A stretch of 64,000 bases of DNA, taken from Callorhinus ursinus (Eukaryota; Chordata; Mammalia; Carnivora; Otariidae). The notes under the pieces were generated by a model. That model was not told the origin of the DNA. It saw nothing but the letters and a program-made list of their open reading frames with translations, and ran no database searches. A program made the position numbers and the translations under genes. Below are positions 20,939 to 32,569 of this stretch, in pieces. Location of the stretch: assembly GCF_003265705.1 (NCBI RefSeq), contig NW_020313285.1:17987747-18051746 (forward strand). The letters run 5' to 3'. How positions within the stretch are numbered: the stretch's first letter is position 1; each line of letters opens with the position of its first letter.

Positions 20939-23900
20939 CTCACTCCAAGGATTCTCAGCGAAGCCACTGCCACACAATGCACACCACACACCACACTCCC
21001 ATCGTGCTATGCACTGCCTCGCTCTTCAAAATGTGCACAGCTCTGCAGGGCTCCTAGGCATGGGGCTGTGATTTCATTTGCCCCCTCCTAGAAAAGCAGG
21101 ACAGTCTGCCCCTTTCCTCAAAGCAGCAGGGTGCAGAGTCCCAGCCGCTAGGAGCCCTTCTCCCTTCTTGCTAAGCTCTTGTCTGGGCTCCGCTCCTGCT
21201 CGCCTCGCCTCAGGAAGGTGAGAAAGGATGAGCCTCAGAGGCACGTTCCCTGCCTCCCTCGTTCCCCCGTAGCCATGGTCACAACCCTCAGAGCCCAGCT
21301 AATTGTGCAGCCCACCCACAGGGCACCGTCCCCCACCGTCCTGTGTTCCAGGGCACAGCCCTCTGACAACTGAGTGCCTAGATCCTGGCGGGCATTGGAG
21401 AAGGATGTAGAAGTGATGCCCCGAGGGTCCTCGGGAACTGCAGCTGGGGGCTCAGCCCTTGGGAATCCAAGGGGACTCTTGGGGGCCTGCAGCGTCTGTC
21501 CCTACCCCAGGATTTAGCCCCATGGCCCTCAACCTCCCCCACACACCCTCTCTGTGCCCTGGGGGAGGGGGAGGGGTGGCCAAGACTTCAAGAAATCCAC
21601 ATCACCCAGAGCCCAGGGTCAGAGTCACAGCGGGGAGAGCCCACGAAGCCAGAGGATTCGCCCCAACTCAGTCGCTATAAGGCTGGAGACAATGAGGCCC
21701 AGACAGACAACAGGCTCAGATACATCAACAACAACACTAAGTTCAATCAGTCCTTCATTTAGTCAGTAAGCATTAATGGAGCTCCAACTGTTTGAGAAGT
21801 CCTGAACTAGATTGTGATACGGTAGGGAGGGAGAGAATAAAACAAGTGTCCTCAGAGAGCCCCAGTGTTACCACAGGGGCCGAGAACGTCAAGCGGCTGC
21901 AAGTACCATGTGGTGCGGACACACCGACCTCCAGAGAACTAGCCTTTCTCCACGGTGCACTCACACCTCATGCCGGGACCCGGGCCCAGCCCCACTTCCA
22001 GCACTGCACCTCTGCTGACTTTGTCACCCCAAAACCATCGAAACTCATCTTCTCCAAACATCATCTCAGGTCCCAGGCAAGACCGGGAGCTACAGAGACA
22101 AAAATACGATAGTCCCAACCCCTCCAGAGACCCAACCATCAAGAAGCAGGGAGACAGGTGCAAACACACAGGGGACGAGGTGAGCTCTGGGTCCAGGAGG
22201 GCCTGTTGGAGCCCCCCTGCTCTGAGGGCCTGGGCAGACTTCCTGACAAAGGGCCAGGGAAGGGCAGTGGAGGCCAAGGAAGACCTGGGGTCTGGGAAAG
22301 TCAGAGCAGCCACGTGGCAGGGGAGGGGAGGAGAGCGGAGTGGCCAGAGCCAAACAGAAGGACCTTGGGGGCCCCTGTGGGGAGTTTCAGATGCTGTCAC
22401 TTGGACAAAAGTGTTGTTCCCAGTTCTGTTCTCAGGCTCCAAAGCTGAGTATGAACCATGACTCTGTCCCCTTCGCTTGTGTGGAGCTCCTTCCCTGTTC
22501 CTTTGCACTGTAAAGCGTGGTTATTTTTCTTGGTTCTCCTCCTGAACACATCATCCCAACCTGGGTACTTCCCTGACTTCAGTGCCCAAAGGAATGTCAC
22601 CGACAGTGGCACTGAGGAGATGCGGGGTCCTCAGGCTCATATGTGTAGGCAAAGAACAGAGCTCGCTCATTGCCTGCCCACCTGTGCCTGCAGAACACTC
22701 GATGCGGCCCACAGGATGGGCTGGGCAGGGCCTGGAGCCTGCTTGCCACCTGGAGGGCCCTTTCTCAGGGCCTAACCCTGACCAGCCCTGGAGCTCTGGG
22801 GGTCCCGGACACCTTCCGGGGCCGACTCTGGAGTGTGTGCGGAATCTGAGGGCGAACACACATGCGGATGCAGTGCATTTCAGAGGCCGCAGCACCGTGT
22901 GGGGCTGCCTGGGCCTAGAGGCTGCACATCCTAGGCTCGTCCCCAAAAGCCCGAGCTCCATCACCCACTGAGGGGCACAATGGGCCCACAAGCAGCCCCT
23001 GACCCTGCAGAAGACTGACATTAGACCATGCATTGTTCTTCCTTCCAGAATAAGGTTTGGGGTCCCTTTCCCTGTCTGTAAGCCAAGAGGCCAGCCCTCT
23101 TCCTGGCTTCAAGCCTCAGACTGGGGCCCTTTTACCCCAAGAAATTCTTAGGCCCACCCAGCCAGCCAAGAGAGGGGTAGTGGCGGCCTTGGGGGTTCTC
23201 TCTAGTTCTGTCCTTAAGATACCACCCCATCTGGACACATCGTGTTTGGGTCCCCAAGCAGAAAAGCAGAGGAGGAACACATGCAGACAGTTCCCTGTGG
23301 CAACCAGGCCCTCGTAATCTGGCCCCAAAGTCATTGCCCCCCCTTCTGCAGCCCATGCTGCGGACAGCCTGGGTACCGCTGATCTCTGAGACTTGAGCAC
23401 TTGCCACTGCATCCACCTACAGTGCTGGGGCTAGGCTAGATCACCAAAATCAGGACTTGCTATGGCCCAGGCTCTGCACTTGGCCAGGGTGCACAGAAAC
23501 TAACACTGAGCCCCTGGAGGGAACCACACTGCCCCCCATGGTGATTATTTGCTACCTGGACTGTGAGCTTCTGGAGGCAGCGCCCTGCCTGACCCGCACA
23601 CATGCAGAGAAGGGGAGCACTGCAGGGAAAACATGCTTCCAGAAGCTCTGTCAGTTGGCACCACAGACTCCAGACGCATCCCCGATTTCACCCCTTGCAC
23701 TGCAGATGGAGAACAGCCCTTTCAGAATTGGAAAGGGGTCTGTGGGCAGAGAAAAGCCCCAAGTACTCCTCCAAGGAGAAAAAGAATGGAGAGTGGGTCT
23801 TGGGCTAGGTGCCCCGAGGGTTGGGCAGCCTGGGGACACGCAAAGCCAGGTGCCTCCCTGCCCTCTCCTTGGCCAACATACACCCCTAACCTCAAGTGCA

Positions 23901-24489
23901 CTTAGAGTCTTGCTTATGCCCTCCCCCTCACCCGGAAAGCTTGCCCTTCTCCTCTTCATGTTTTCCCCCACCACCACCAATGGTGGTCACCAGCTTGCTC
24001 AGACCGAGGAGGTCTCCCCCTCCTCAGTCCTGCCCTCAGATGAGCCAGAACCTGGGCTCCTTCCTGCCCATGCCTTTGAGAGGTGGCCCAGGCACACAAA
24101 AAAAATGGTTTGCTGGGGCCCTCGGTGGCATTTTGTTGAGTCACACCTCTCTGCCCATATCTCCCGTAGTTAAACACTTGGGTCATCCAGGATGGTGGAG
24201 GCCCTTCGGTGTGCCCAGCACAGGGCTGGTACTGAGGCCGTAGCAGAAACCAGACACCCAGCCACAGTCCAGGGAGGAAGACAGCCATTGAGCAGGACCG
24301 GGCCCGGAGCTTACAGAGAACCACCCCCACTCTGTCCCGTGGAAGGGGACACCACTTCCACTCCCACACACTCTGCCAACTACCCCAGCCTCCCCTACGT
24401 GGGAGAGAAGATGCCTGGGACGTTAGCTGGCTACAGGCCCAGCCCCCTACCCCAGTCTCCTTCGCAAACTTGGGCTCTGACAATGGTAT
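20939..24489. other. Single-copy GC-rich DNA, no gene seen
   Basis: The longest repeat-poor stretch in the window. Reading frames up to 238 codons (23457-24173 plus; 21939-22508 minus) overlap on both strands and show no domain or signal I recognise. An L2-like stretch ('catttagtcagtaagcatta') lies near 21770. If an exon exists here I cannot see it. Confidence 0.4.
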
Positions 24490-25150
24490 GTGTGTGAGAT
24501 ACCTGTGTTTTCAAAGAATTCCTTTCAACTCTACAAAATAATGACATCTCTAACATAAAAATAGAGAGCCCATCGGCTGCAATCTGCTATTATATTTTTA
24601 CTAGGACCCTCTGTTGAGCCAGAGTGTAATCTGTAAGATAATATAAGTGCTAATAATATTTTCCAGAGAAGCATTTCTCACTGCTACAAACACAAACTGC
24701 TATTAGTGGTATATTTGTTAACACTGAAGAGACAAAGATTACCTGGCTTCTGCAACAAGATGAGAACAGGTTGATTTTTTTTTCCCCCTCTAAGCTGTGC
24801 AGCCTCTGAAAAAAAATTAACATAATGTGCTGAACGTTCTACACAATTCTAAGTTCGCCTTAAAAACTCCTTTGCGATTCCTCTCCCGTTAAAGTCTTTA
24901 AATACATTTATTCTCTTTTAATAGAGCAATTCATCAATGTATTCCTCTAAAAGGTAAGTAATACAGATAGATTAGTCAGGGGGACATGTTACAAAAAGAG
25001 TATATACTCCCTTCAGAATGAGTATGCTAATACCCTACCTGGCACTTAGTAGGGGCTTAATAAATGGACATTATCTTAGTTGATTGATTGCACATTCCAT
25101 AACATTTATAACATCAAGCTTTTCAATATCACTTTAAGAGTTAAAAAGTT
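24490..25150. other. AT-rich single-copy island, candidate conserved noncoding DNA
   Basis: About 660 bases with a sharp change from GC-rich flank to AT-rich sequence, mostly not a repeat I recognise. It has words such as 'gataatataagtgctaataa' and 'tgctattagtggtatatttg'. A short L2/MIR-like end ('ctggcacttagtaggggctt', about 25038-25065) is embedded. A regulatory role is inference from composition only. Confidence 0.35.
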
Positions 25151-25359
25151 AAAAACACTTAATCATCACTTTCTGTTCCATTTTAAAGTCGGGTGAATTC
25201 TGAGGCTCTCCTGAATGCCTTTCCTCCCAGACACGGATCGCAGACTTTGACAGAGCACCACCTACTGTCCGGGCCCCTCTCCCACACTGCCTAGAAGCAC
25301 CCGCAAGGAGAGCCAGAGAGAGGGACATTTGATCCTCAAGCACTCCGCCAGACTTCTTA
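25151..25359. other. Single-copy DNA, no gene seen
   Basis: Short stretch between the AT-rich island and an L2 fragment; nothing recognised. Confidence 0.4.
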
Positions 25360-25445
25360 GAGCCCCTACTATGTGTGCGGCAGATCCTGGGGATACAGAC
25401 AAACCAGAACATACCCTTGCTCTGAAGTGTTCGGTCTGCAGGAGA
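25360..25445 (-). repeat. L2 LINE 3'-end fragment
   Basis: 'gcccctactatgtgtgcggc', 'agatcctggggatacagaca' and 'cccttgctctgaagtg' follow the reverse-complement L2 3' end ('tactatgtgccaggcac...ctggggatacag'). Confidence 0.6.
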
Positions 25446-26019
25446 AATGACCAGGGGGGAACACGCACCCCAGGAAGGGTCACAGGAGAAAAGCCCACAC
25501 CAGCTGCAGGCACCCCCCACCAACAGCCCTTCCCATAAGGGTGAATCTCCTTCATCCACTTGGATACCTTCACACACACCCAACTTGGTCACCAGGTGTC
25601 TCGGGGGGCCTGACCTCTGCCAGGGCACTGATGATGGCTGGTCACTCGGATCTTGGGAACTGTCCATTAGAGCAGGATCATGTGTAGGAAAACTCACAAG
25701 GAGCAAACAAAAGCTTCAACAGGTTCTCAGCTCAGGGTTGTGCCCTACACAGCACACAGATTGTAGCCCCAGGTCTGCGGAGATGCAATTAAGCCATTGA
25801 TCCTTGTGCAAAATGGGCATTGATAAATCGATATGGAGCTGATGCTGTAGATAAACAGTGCACGTCATGAGGAGGCACGGCATGTGTAAATGAGTCAATA
25901 CAGATGGGTATCAAGGGGAATTCTGCCTCAATATGGCCAAGAAAGCCGAGAAAGCCAAATACTGTTAGGATGTGTAGCTATGGCTTTTGTACTAATTTAC
26001 TGCTGTTCTGTGATTCCTT
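25446..26019. other. Single-copy DNA, no gene seen
   Basis: No gene or clear repeat recognised. Confidence 0.4.
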
Positions 26020-26110
26020 CAACAAGCATAGACTGAGCACCTTTTTTGAGGCTCTGGCTGTGTATTGAGCCTGGGGACAGAGGGACAATTGAGCTCAAGA
26101 CCCAAGGGCA
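26020..26110 (-). repeat. L2 LINE fragment (probable)
   Basis: 'caacaagcatagactgagca', 'ggctctggctgtgtattgag' and 'cctggggacagagggacaat' resemble the L2 3' end in reverse orientation. Confidence 0.45.
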
Positions 26111-26154
26111 CAGCTGATAGAATATTCTTTCCTGACTTCTAGGAGTCCTGAGTC

Positions 26155-26370
26155 AGGACAGTCGTCTGCTGAGATCTCCCTGTGGGCCAGGCTCTGGGCT
26201 GGGCACATGATACACATACCTCTCAACCTCCCTACAGCCACTATTGTAGAAGTCTCTCACCCAGTTTGCAATGGAGAAAACTGAGGCTCAGAGAGGCTAA
26301 GTGGTCACATGGCTAGTGCACCACAGAGGGACATTGGAACCCAGGGCTGCCAATTCTAAAGCCTAGAGGC
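26155..26370 (-). repeat. MIR SINE
   Basis: 'gggccaggctctgggctggg', 'aatggagaaaactgaggctc', 'agagaggctaagtggtcaca' and 'ttggaacccagggctgcc' are the reverse complement of MIR over nearly its full length. Confidence 0.8.
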
Positions 26371-26869
26371 TTCTCTGACCTGCTTTATGCAACCAGTATC
26401 TTGGATCTGATCAGAGATCAGGCCATTTCCACAATCACAGAGCATCCTCCCACCCCAGGCAGCCAAGCAGTATTGAACACGTGAGAATGAGGACGGCTAG
26501 AAGCAGGCTTGCCTGACCTTGGAGGCACAGGTGTGAGGCCAAGCCCTCTAGCAGGAGGGTGCACCCGGAACATGGCCCCAGACACCGCTGGGTGCCTTCT
26601 GAGACCATCAGTCCCATCTCCCTTGCTAACAGAAGCCGGTATAATCCAGGCCTCCAAGCAGTGGGAAGATTGGCCCCTATCCCAGCCCCACCACAGGCTG
26701 TTAATCCGGATTAACTTTAAACCAATTAGTCCTTTCATCCCTTTTGCCAATGACAAGCCTTGGAAGAGGCATATTATAAAATTCTGATCAAGGAGACATT
26801 GCTCAGGAGAACAAGCCTGCTGGAGAAGCTCCTGGGAATGATTTCTTAGCTCTTAAATAGAATACAAGG
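26371..26869. other. Single-copy DNA, no gene seen
   Basis: No gene recognised. The left edge of the following old L1 is not sharp. Confidence 0.4.
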
Positions 26870-27375
26870 ACCATTTTTCACCTATTAGACTGGCAAAAAT
26901 CCAAAGAGTTGAGAACATAGTCTGTCGATGTATGGTAAACGGACCCTTTGTACATTGCTGTTGGGAAAAACTGGTACAAACCCCGGAAGGGCAATTGGCA
27001 ACATCTAAGATCACAAAGACATGCCCTTTTCCCCTGGCAGTTCTAATTCTGGGAAATCATCCTATAGGAAAACTAACAGATTTGTAGAATGTATTATAAT
27101 AGCAAATATGGGAAACAACTGAAATATCTATCAAGAGACGACTGGTTCAACAAATTAGATTACATGCATATAACACAATATGATACAGCTATAAAATATT
27201 AAGGATGTACTTTCTGTACCAAAATATTTTGTTAGGTGGAAAAAAAAAAAAAAAAGCAGTGTCCCAAAATGCTTAGAGTATGCCACCATTTGTAAAAAAA
27301 AAAAAAAAAAAATGGGCATGAGTTAGATAAAACTGCACGTTCATATTTGCTTTATATAAAAAGATTCTAGAACAG
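26870..27375 (+). repeat. Old L1 (L1M-type) 3' region, left part
   Basis: 'tattagactggcaaaaatcc', 'aattggcaacatctaagatc', 'tatgggaaacaactgaaata', 'ggttcaacaaattagattac' and 'gatacagctataaaatatta' follow the ORF2 3' end and UTR of old mammalian L1s. It contains two A-runs (27241-27255 and 27295-27312). A SINE interrupts it at 27376. Confidence 0.7.
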
Positions 27376-27492
27376 GGCACCTGGCTGGCTCAGGCAACAG
27401 AGCATGTGACTCTCGATCTCAGGGTTCCAAGTTCAAGTCCACAATGGGTGTAAAGATTACTTAAAAAAAAATAAAATCTTAAAAAAAAAAAA
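27376..27492 (+). mobile_element. Short, older CAN-type SINE
   Basis: tRNA-like part 'gggcacctggctggctcagg', then 'gggttccaagttcaagtcca', 'gggtgtaaagattacttaaa' and an A-rich tail. It lacks the long CT tract of the younger copies, so it belongs to an older CAN subfamily. It sits inside an old L1. Confidence 0.85.
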
Positions 27493-27621
27493 GACTGGAA
27501 GAATAAACAAGAAAGTCCTACTAGTGAGCAGATAGAAGAGGAGTAATAGGGAGACTTTTTATTGCATCCCTTTTAATGGATTGAGATTTGCAAAGCTGTA
27601 TAACACATATACAAACAATTC
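27493..27621 (+). repeat. Old L1 3' region, right part
   Basis: 'actggaagaataaacaagaa' followed by 'gcagatagaagaggagtaat' resumes the L1 3' UTR pattern ('ctggaaggatacacaagaa...') broken by the SINE. Confidence 0.55.
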
Positions 27622-27971
27622 ACTATAATCTGAATGCTTGTGTCCCACCCATCTCCCAAATCCATATGTTGAAATCCTAACCCCTAAGGTGATGATATTT
27701 GGCAGTGGGACTTTGGGGAGTTTATTTGAGCATGAGGACAGAGGCCAGGATTAGTGCCCTTCTAAAAGAGTCCCCCACCAAGTGAGACTCATTTCAGCCA
27801 AGTAAGAAAACAGCAAAAAGCCATCTGTGAACCTGAAAACGCTCACCAAACACCGAATCTGCTGTTGCCATGATTCCCAGCTTCCCAGACTCTGGAACTA
27901 TTAACTATTGCTGTTTATAAGGCACCCAGTCTATGGCATTTCGTTATGACAGCCCGCAGAGACTAGAACAC
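27622..27971 (+). mobile_element. MaLR (MST-like) solo LTR
   Basis: 'ctataatctgaatgcttgtg', 'ccatatgttgaaatcctaac', 'aggattagtgcccttctaaa', 'gctcaccaaacaccgaatct', 'tgctgtttataaggcaccca' and 'gtctatggcatttcgttatg' are the full landmark series of an MST-type LTR on the plus strand. Solo and old. Confidence 0.85.
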
Positions 27972-28399
27972 AATCGCACATTTTGAAAGAGAGTAAACCA
28001 ATGAAAGGATGCTATCTTTTCTGCCTGTGAACATTTGTATACAAGGATCTGAAGGCTGGGTGGAACCACAGCAGCCGTTTTGTGACCATGAAAGGCACTA
28101 GGGTGGGGTAGGGAAGTAGAAAGAACATTCAATGAATATTGCCAAGTTGCTGAATTCACCAAACCTGGAGCTGCCCAGGCCTCGGAGCTTCTCATCAGAT
28201 GAGATAAATCCCTTGACTGTTGAAGCCCTCTGAGTTGGGTTTTCTGTCACTAACATACACCGGCCTCTCAGCAAGGAGACATCCCCGGTCAAGGCCATCC
28301 TTGTGGAGACACATAACAGACAGATGAGCCGTGCCTCTACTCATGTGTCCATTGTAAAGAAAAAATGAGATGTTCAGGGTCAACACAGAGGCCTAAACA
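27972..28399. other. Sequence of unclear origin between repeats
   Basis: No gene. It may be the edge of the following HAL1 or single-copy DNA. Confidence 0.3.
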
Positions 28400-29501
28400 T
28401 AGACATTTATCCCTGCCCCCCCACCCCCCAAAAAACTCCTCTAAAATAGCAGTGAAGGTCTAAAGTGACAGAAACCCACAAGGACAAAGAAAAGAGAAGA
28501 TGACAGAAGACAAATATATCAACAACAGTTTCAGGAAGCTGAAAAGCAGATGGGCGAGTGCCAACTGGCTTTGCAGATGGGAGAAAATGGAAACGTAAGC
28601 CTGTGTTTGGATGAACAAGCCCATTCAGAACCCAGAAAAGGCCCAGGGATTGAAGAAGCCCCAAACACCTCTGAGGCATAGGTGGGGCTAAACACAGGAG
28701 GACTCCTTAAGTCTGCGGGACTTAGGAATCCTACTCCCGGCATCTAGCAAGATGACTGCCCTACCGTCCCCACGAAGAAAAGTTGGGAGGTCAACTCACT
28801 GGGGATTTGGGGTCAAAGACGTTCTGGACTCAAGGACGGCAGACACAGCTGAGCATGGGGGTGAGGGACCATATTAAAAACAGAGGGAATAAGGGTTAAG
28901 TCTATACAGTGAATGGGAAAGACGTGTGCCACCTTCTCCCACTGAACTTCTGGAATTTCTCAGCCAAACCTATACCCCTCCTCCAGGCAGATAATAGAAG
29001 GATTTCTCTTTTGAGAAACTGCCCACCCCAAGAGAAAAGACCTAAAGATACTGATACTAGGGAATCCCCTTTGGAAATAGCCAAGTCGCCCCACCCCGCC
29101 ACCCTGTCCTGAGGCCCACTGGTCATCAAGCCTCCCCCAGGCACAGGGTCCTCCCAGGGGGTACCTGGTGCCTCACTCATATAGATACATGTGGAGAGCC
29201 AAACAGCACCAGACAGAAAATTCCCTAACTAAAAGTCACAGCAGAGAAAACAGGAAATAAAAGAATTCCAAAGAAAACAGAGAGATGGCAGGAAAGAGGA
29301 AAAATATATACATAATGTATATATTTTCATACCCACAGAAAAATTAGAAGATAGTGCATTTCATGAAACGAGAAAAAGGGGGCTATAAAATGAGCATTCA
29401 GAGAAAAACTCTTTGAAATTAAAATAGGATGGCAGAAATTTTTTTACCAACAGAGTATTGGAAAAAATAGGAAAAAAATCTCCATAAAAATAGAAAAAAG
29501 G

Positions 29502-29611
29502 GAGACATGGATGGCTCAGTCAGTGGAACATACAGCTCTTGACCTCCAGGTTATGGGTTCAAGCCCCACGTTGGGCATAGAGATCACTTTAAAAAAAAAT
29601 CTTCAAAAAAA
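29502..29611 (+). mobile_element. Short, older CAN-type SINE
   Basis: 'ggagacatggatggctcagt', 'ggttatgggttcaagcccca' and 'cgttgggcatagagatcact' followed by an A-rich tail. It is diverged, and its tail runs almost directly into the next L1 fragment. Confidence 0.8.
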
Positions 29612-29624
29612 TAGCAATAAAATA

Positions 29625-29850
29625 AGATAAAAACAGAGAGGGAGACAAACCATAAGAGACGCTTAACTCTAGGGAACAAACTGAGGGTTGCTGGAGGAGA
29701 GGGGGGGGATGGGGTAACTGGGTGATGGGCAATAAGGAGGGCACATGATGTAATGAACAGTGGGTGTTATATGCAGCTGATGAATCACTAAATTCTCCCT
29801 CTGAAACTAATAATATGCTATATGTTAAGGAAATTAAATTTAAATTTGAA
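29625..29850 (+). mobile_element. 5'-truncated L1, 3' UTR only (older subfamily)
   Basis: 'gagggagacaaaccataaga', 'caaactgagggttgctggag', a G-rich tract, 'ctgggtgatgggcaataagg', 'acagtgggtgttatatgcag' and 'taatatgctatatgttaagg'. It corresponds to only one of the two modules seen in the younger L1 3' UTRs, so it looks like an older 3' end. Confidence 0.8.
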
Positions 29851-30062
29851 AAAGAAAGTAGAAAACAAGAAAGATAAGAAAATTCAAGAATTAATCTAAC
29901 AGGTTTATCATTCAACTAATAGGAGTTACCAAAAAACAAAATAAAGTTAACAGAGAAAATGCAATTATCAAAAAGTAATACAAGATAACTGCTCTAGAAC
30001 TGAAGGAAATGGATTCCAAGACTTAACAGATCCTCCAGGTATATGGCGCCATGAATTAAATT

Positions 30063-30360
30063 TTGGTACTTCTGAAACAAATAACGCAACATATTTTAAG
30101 AAAAAAGAAAAAGAAGAAAATAGCAGGAGAGGAAGAATGAAGGGGAGTAAGTCAGAGGGGGAGACGAACCAGGAGAGATGATGGACTCTGAAAAACAAAC
30201 TGAGGTTTCTGGAGGGGAGGAGGGTGGGGGGATGGGTTAGCCTGGTGATGGGTATTGAGGAGGGCACATTCTGCGTGGAGCACTGGGTGTTATAAGCAAA
30301 CAATGAATCATGGAACACTACACCAAAACAAATTATGTAATATATGGTGATTAACATAAC
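30063..30360 (+). mobile_element. 5'-truncated L1, 3' UTR only (young subfamily)
   Basis: Begins 'tggtacttctgaaacaaata' inside the first UTR module. It includes the internal A-rich tract (30100-30120), then the second module ('gagcactgggtgttataagc', 'gtgattaacataacaataaa'). Same subfamily as the two long L1s. Confidence 0.9.
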
Positions 30361-30470
30361 AATAAAAAATTTAAAAAAATAAAAAATAAAATAAAATAAA
30401 TAAAATAAGATAAAACATAAAATAAAATAAAATAAAATATAAAATAATAAAATAAAAAAAATTAGTTTAA
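30361..30470 (+). repeat. (AAAAT)n expansion of an L1 tail
   Basis: AAAAT, AAAT and AT-variants follow the L1 end without a break. This suggests a microsatellite grown from the L1 poly-A tail. Confidence 0.85.
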
Positions 30471-31559
30471 AAAAACTTTTTTTTTCAACCTTCCCAAGGA
30501 ACAGCATCATGAAATGTAGAATAAAGAAATGGAGAAAAATCCTAACAACTTCCAAACTAAGAAGCAGGTCACATACAAACCTGAGGATCTGAAAGCTATC
30601 TGATGTCTCAACAACCATGCAAGCCAAGAGACAATGGAACAATGCTTTCAAAATTCTAAGGGGAAATGATTTCCAATCCAGAGTCAGCCACAGTATCAAT
30701 CAAGGAGGAGGCTAAAATCAAGACATTTTCAGATAAGCTAGGCCTTTAAAAACTTACCTCCTTACTTAGTCACCCTTTCTCAGGAAGTTACTGGAGAAAA
30801 GAAGCGAAGAACCGGAGAAAGGGGCTGAAGTGGGATCCAGGGTGCAGGGAATGGTCTAGAAGCAGGAGATGGGTAAGAATCTGGGTGCTGCGTGCAGAGA
30901 ACGGTCTGGATGAGACTCGCAGGCTGGAGGCTCAGAAGGACTGTCTGAAAAATACACACACAAAGAAAACAAGGCAATCACTGGAAGGGTTGGAAATATT
31001 CAGAGATGTTAATTTCTGTCACAGAGTTTGGGAAATCATGTGTAATCAGTTCATATAAACAAAACAAAGGGGAAAAGGGGGGGCAATCATTCTGAGAAAA
31101 TGTTAAGTTGCACAAAACACTATAATCTTAATACCGCAAATGGCTCCCTGTGAATAATAGCTACATAGTCATAATAATGTAAACACTGAATACTGATTTC
31201 ACCCAAAATGAAGATTTAACATTGTCAGAGGGATAGGAGAAGGGGAAGCTGGGGGGCAGGGTGCCATGCAGATTATAAAAATTACAAATTCCCCCTTCCA
31301 CAAAAGAAAGTCAATGGCTCATATCTAAAATTAAAAAAAAAAATCAAGAAATCACAGTTAAATCAACTAGTATAGAAATATGGAGAAAATACAAGAAACA
31401 GAAGGAAAACTTGGCTCAACACTGAAAGCTGTTGATTCCTGGGTGCAGGGTGCAGAGAACAGGTAGGCAGGGCTCTGCCGTCATTCTCCATAAGCCCAGT
31501 ACTTCTATTTGGGTTCTGAACCGTGTACACCAAACCTGGATTTAAAAAGTGTAAAAACC

Positions 31560-31727
31560 CAGGAGTGCCTGGGTGGCTCAGTCAGATAAGCAACCGACTC
31601 TTGATTTCGGCTCAGGTCACGATCTCAGGGTCATGAGATCGAGCACCAGGCTGGGCGTGGAGCCTCCTTAAAATTCCCTCTCCCTCTCCCTCTGCCCCTT
31701 CCCCCACCATTTGCACTCTCTCTCTCC

Positions 31728-31755
<28 letters not shown>
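31560..31755 (+). mobile_element. CAN-type SINE
   Basis: 'gtgcctgggtggctcagtca', 'gatcgagcaccaggctgggc', CT tract and long A tail (31730-31754). The flanks share 'tttaaaaagtg' (31541-31551 and 31756-31766) as target duplication. Confidence 0.92.
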
Positions 31756-31758
<3 letters not shown>

Positions 31759-31904
31759 AAAAAGTGAAGAAACAGCAATTGTCTGGTGATCTCCTAGCAT
31801 CTGAACAGTTCTGTGCCCACTTCTGGGAGGCTGTATGCCAGCCGAGGACCCAGCAGCTGACCTCAGAAGCTTACCATCCAGCCCAAGACACAAGCCCAGG
31901 AAAA
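31756..31904. other. Short spacer
   Basis: Nothing recognised apart from the SINE target duplication at its left edge. Confidence 0.4.
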
Positions 31905-32225
31905 GACAGCAGGTTGTTTTCAGTGTTACACTATTACCAGCAATGCTACATAGACATCACAGAGCATGATGTCTCTTTGTTCACGGATGCACATGTGTCT
32001 CCAGATGAGAGACCTAGAAGCTGAGTGGACAAACGTGTGCCAGTTTAAATTTTAATAGATACTGCCAAATTGCCCTCGGAGAAGGCTGCCCAGGGTATGC
32101 TGCCACCAGTAGTGGGCAATTCTCCCTCACTCTGCTTACACTTGGTGATAGCAATTGTTCTCACATTTGCCAAGCTGCCAGGTAACAAAGCTGTATCTCC
32201 TTTTTGTTAATTTACATCTTCATAA
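31905..32225 (-). repeat. Old L1 fragment (probable)
   Basis: 'ttttaatagatactgccaaa', 'ttgccctcggagaaggctgc' and 'ccaccagtagtgggcaattc' match a widespread old L1 3' segment read in reverse. Subfamily unknown. Confidence 0.5.
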
Positions 32226-32233
32226 TTACTAAT

Positions 32234-32555
32234 TGTCTTGTTCTGTTCGGGCTGCTATAACAGAATTACAACAGACTGTGTGGCTTATAAACAAGTGAGA
32301 GAAATACCTCATTTTAGAGCCTGGAGGTCCAAGATCAAGGTACCCGCAGATTTGGTGTCTGGCAAGGGCCTACTTCTGATTCTTAGATGGCAGGCCCATG
32401 TCCTTACCTGGCGGAAGAGCCAAGGGAGATTTCTGGGTCTCATTTATAAGGGCACTAATCCCATTCGTGAGGGCCCCACCTCCTCATGCCATCACCTTGG
32501 GGACTAGATTTCAACATATGAATTTTGGGGAGACACAAACATTCAGTCTATGGCA
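32234..32555 (-). mobile_element. MaLR (MST-like) solo LTR
   Basis: The plus strand reads 'tgttcgggctgctataacag', 'gtccttacctggcggaagag', 'catttataagggcactaatc', 'ccccacctcctcatgccatc' and 'atttcaacatatgaattttg'. It is the reverse complement of an MST-type LTR and is flanked by old L1 pieces. Confidence 0.85.
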
Positions 32556-32569
32556 CTGGAATTATTTGA

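Larger units (their letters stand above)
28400..31558 (+). repeat. HAL1-type L1 relative, fragmented by later insertions
   Basis: Segments such as 'ccactgaacttctggaattt', 'ctcttttgagaaactgccca', 'gatactgatactagggaatc', 'ttggaaatagccaagtcgcc', 'aaatgatttccaatccagag' and 'accctttctcaggaagttac' match, in order, what I remember of HAL1 (a 'half L1' carrying only ORF1). It is interrupted by a SINE (29502-29611), an L1 3' end (29625-29850) and another with an expanded tail (30063-30470). It has no intact ORF1. Family assignment is from memory. Confidence 0.55.

Noticed and set aside
23457..24173. 238-codon plus-strand open frame
   Set aside because: Longest frame outside repeats, but it has no recognisable domain, is overlapped by comparable frames on both strands and lies in GC-rich DNA where stops are rare.
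29968..30699. 243-codon minus-strand frame rich in Phe, Ile and Leu
   Set aside because: Antisense of an L1 3' end and its A-rich tail; the hydrophobic runs come from poly-A and AAAAT read in reverse, not from a membrane protein.
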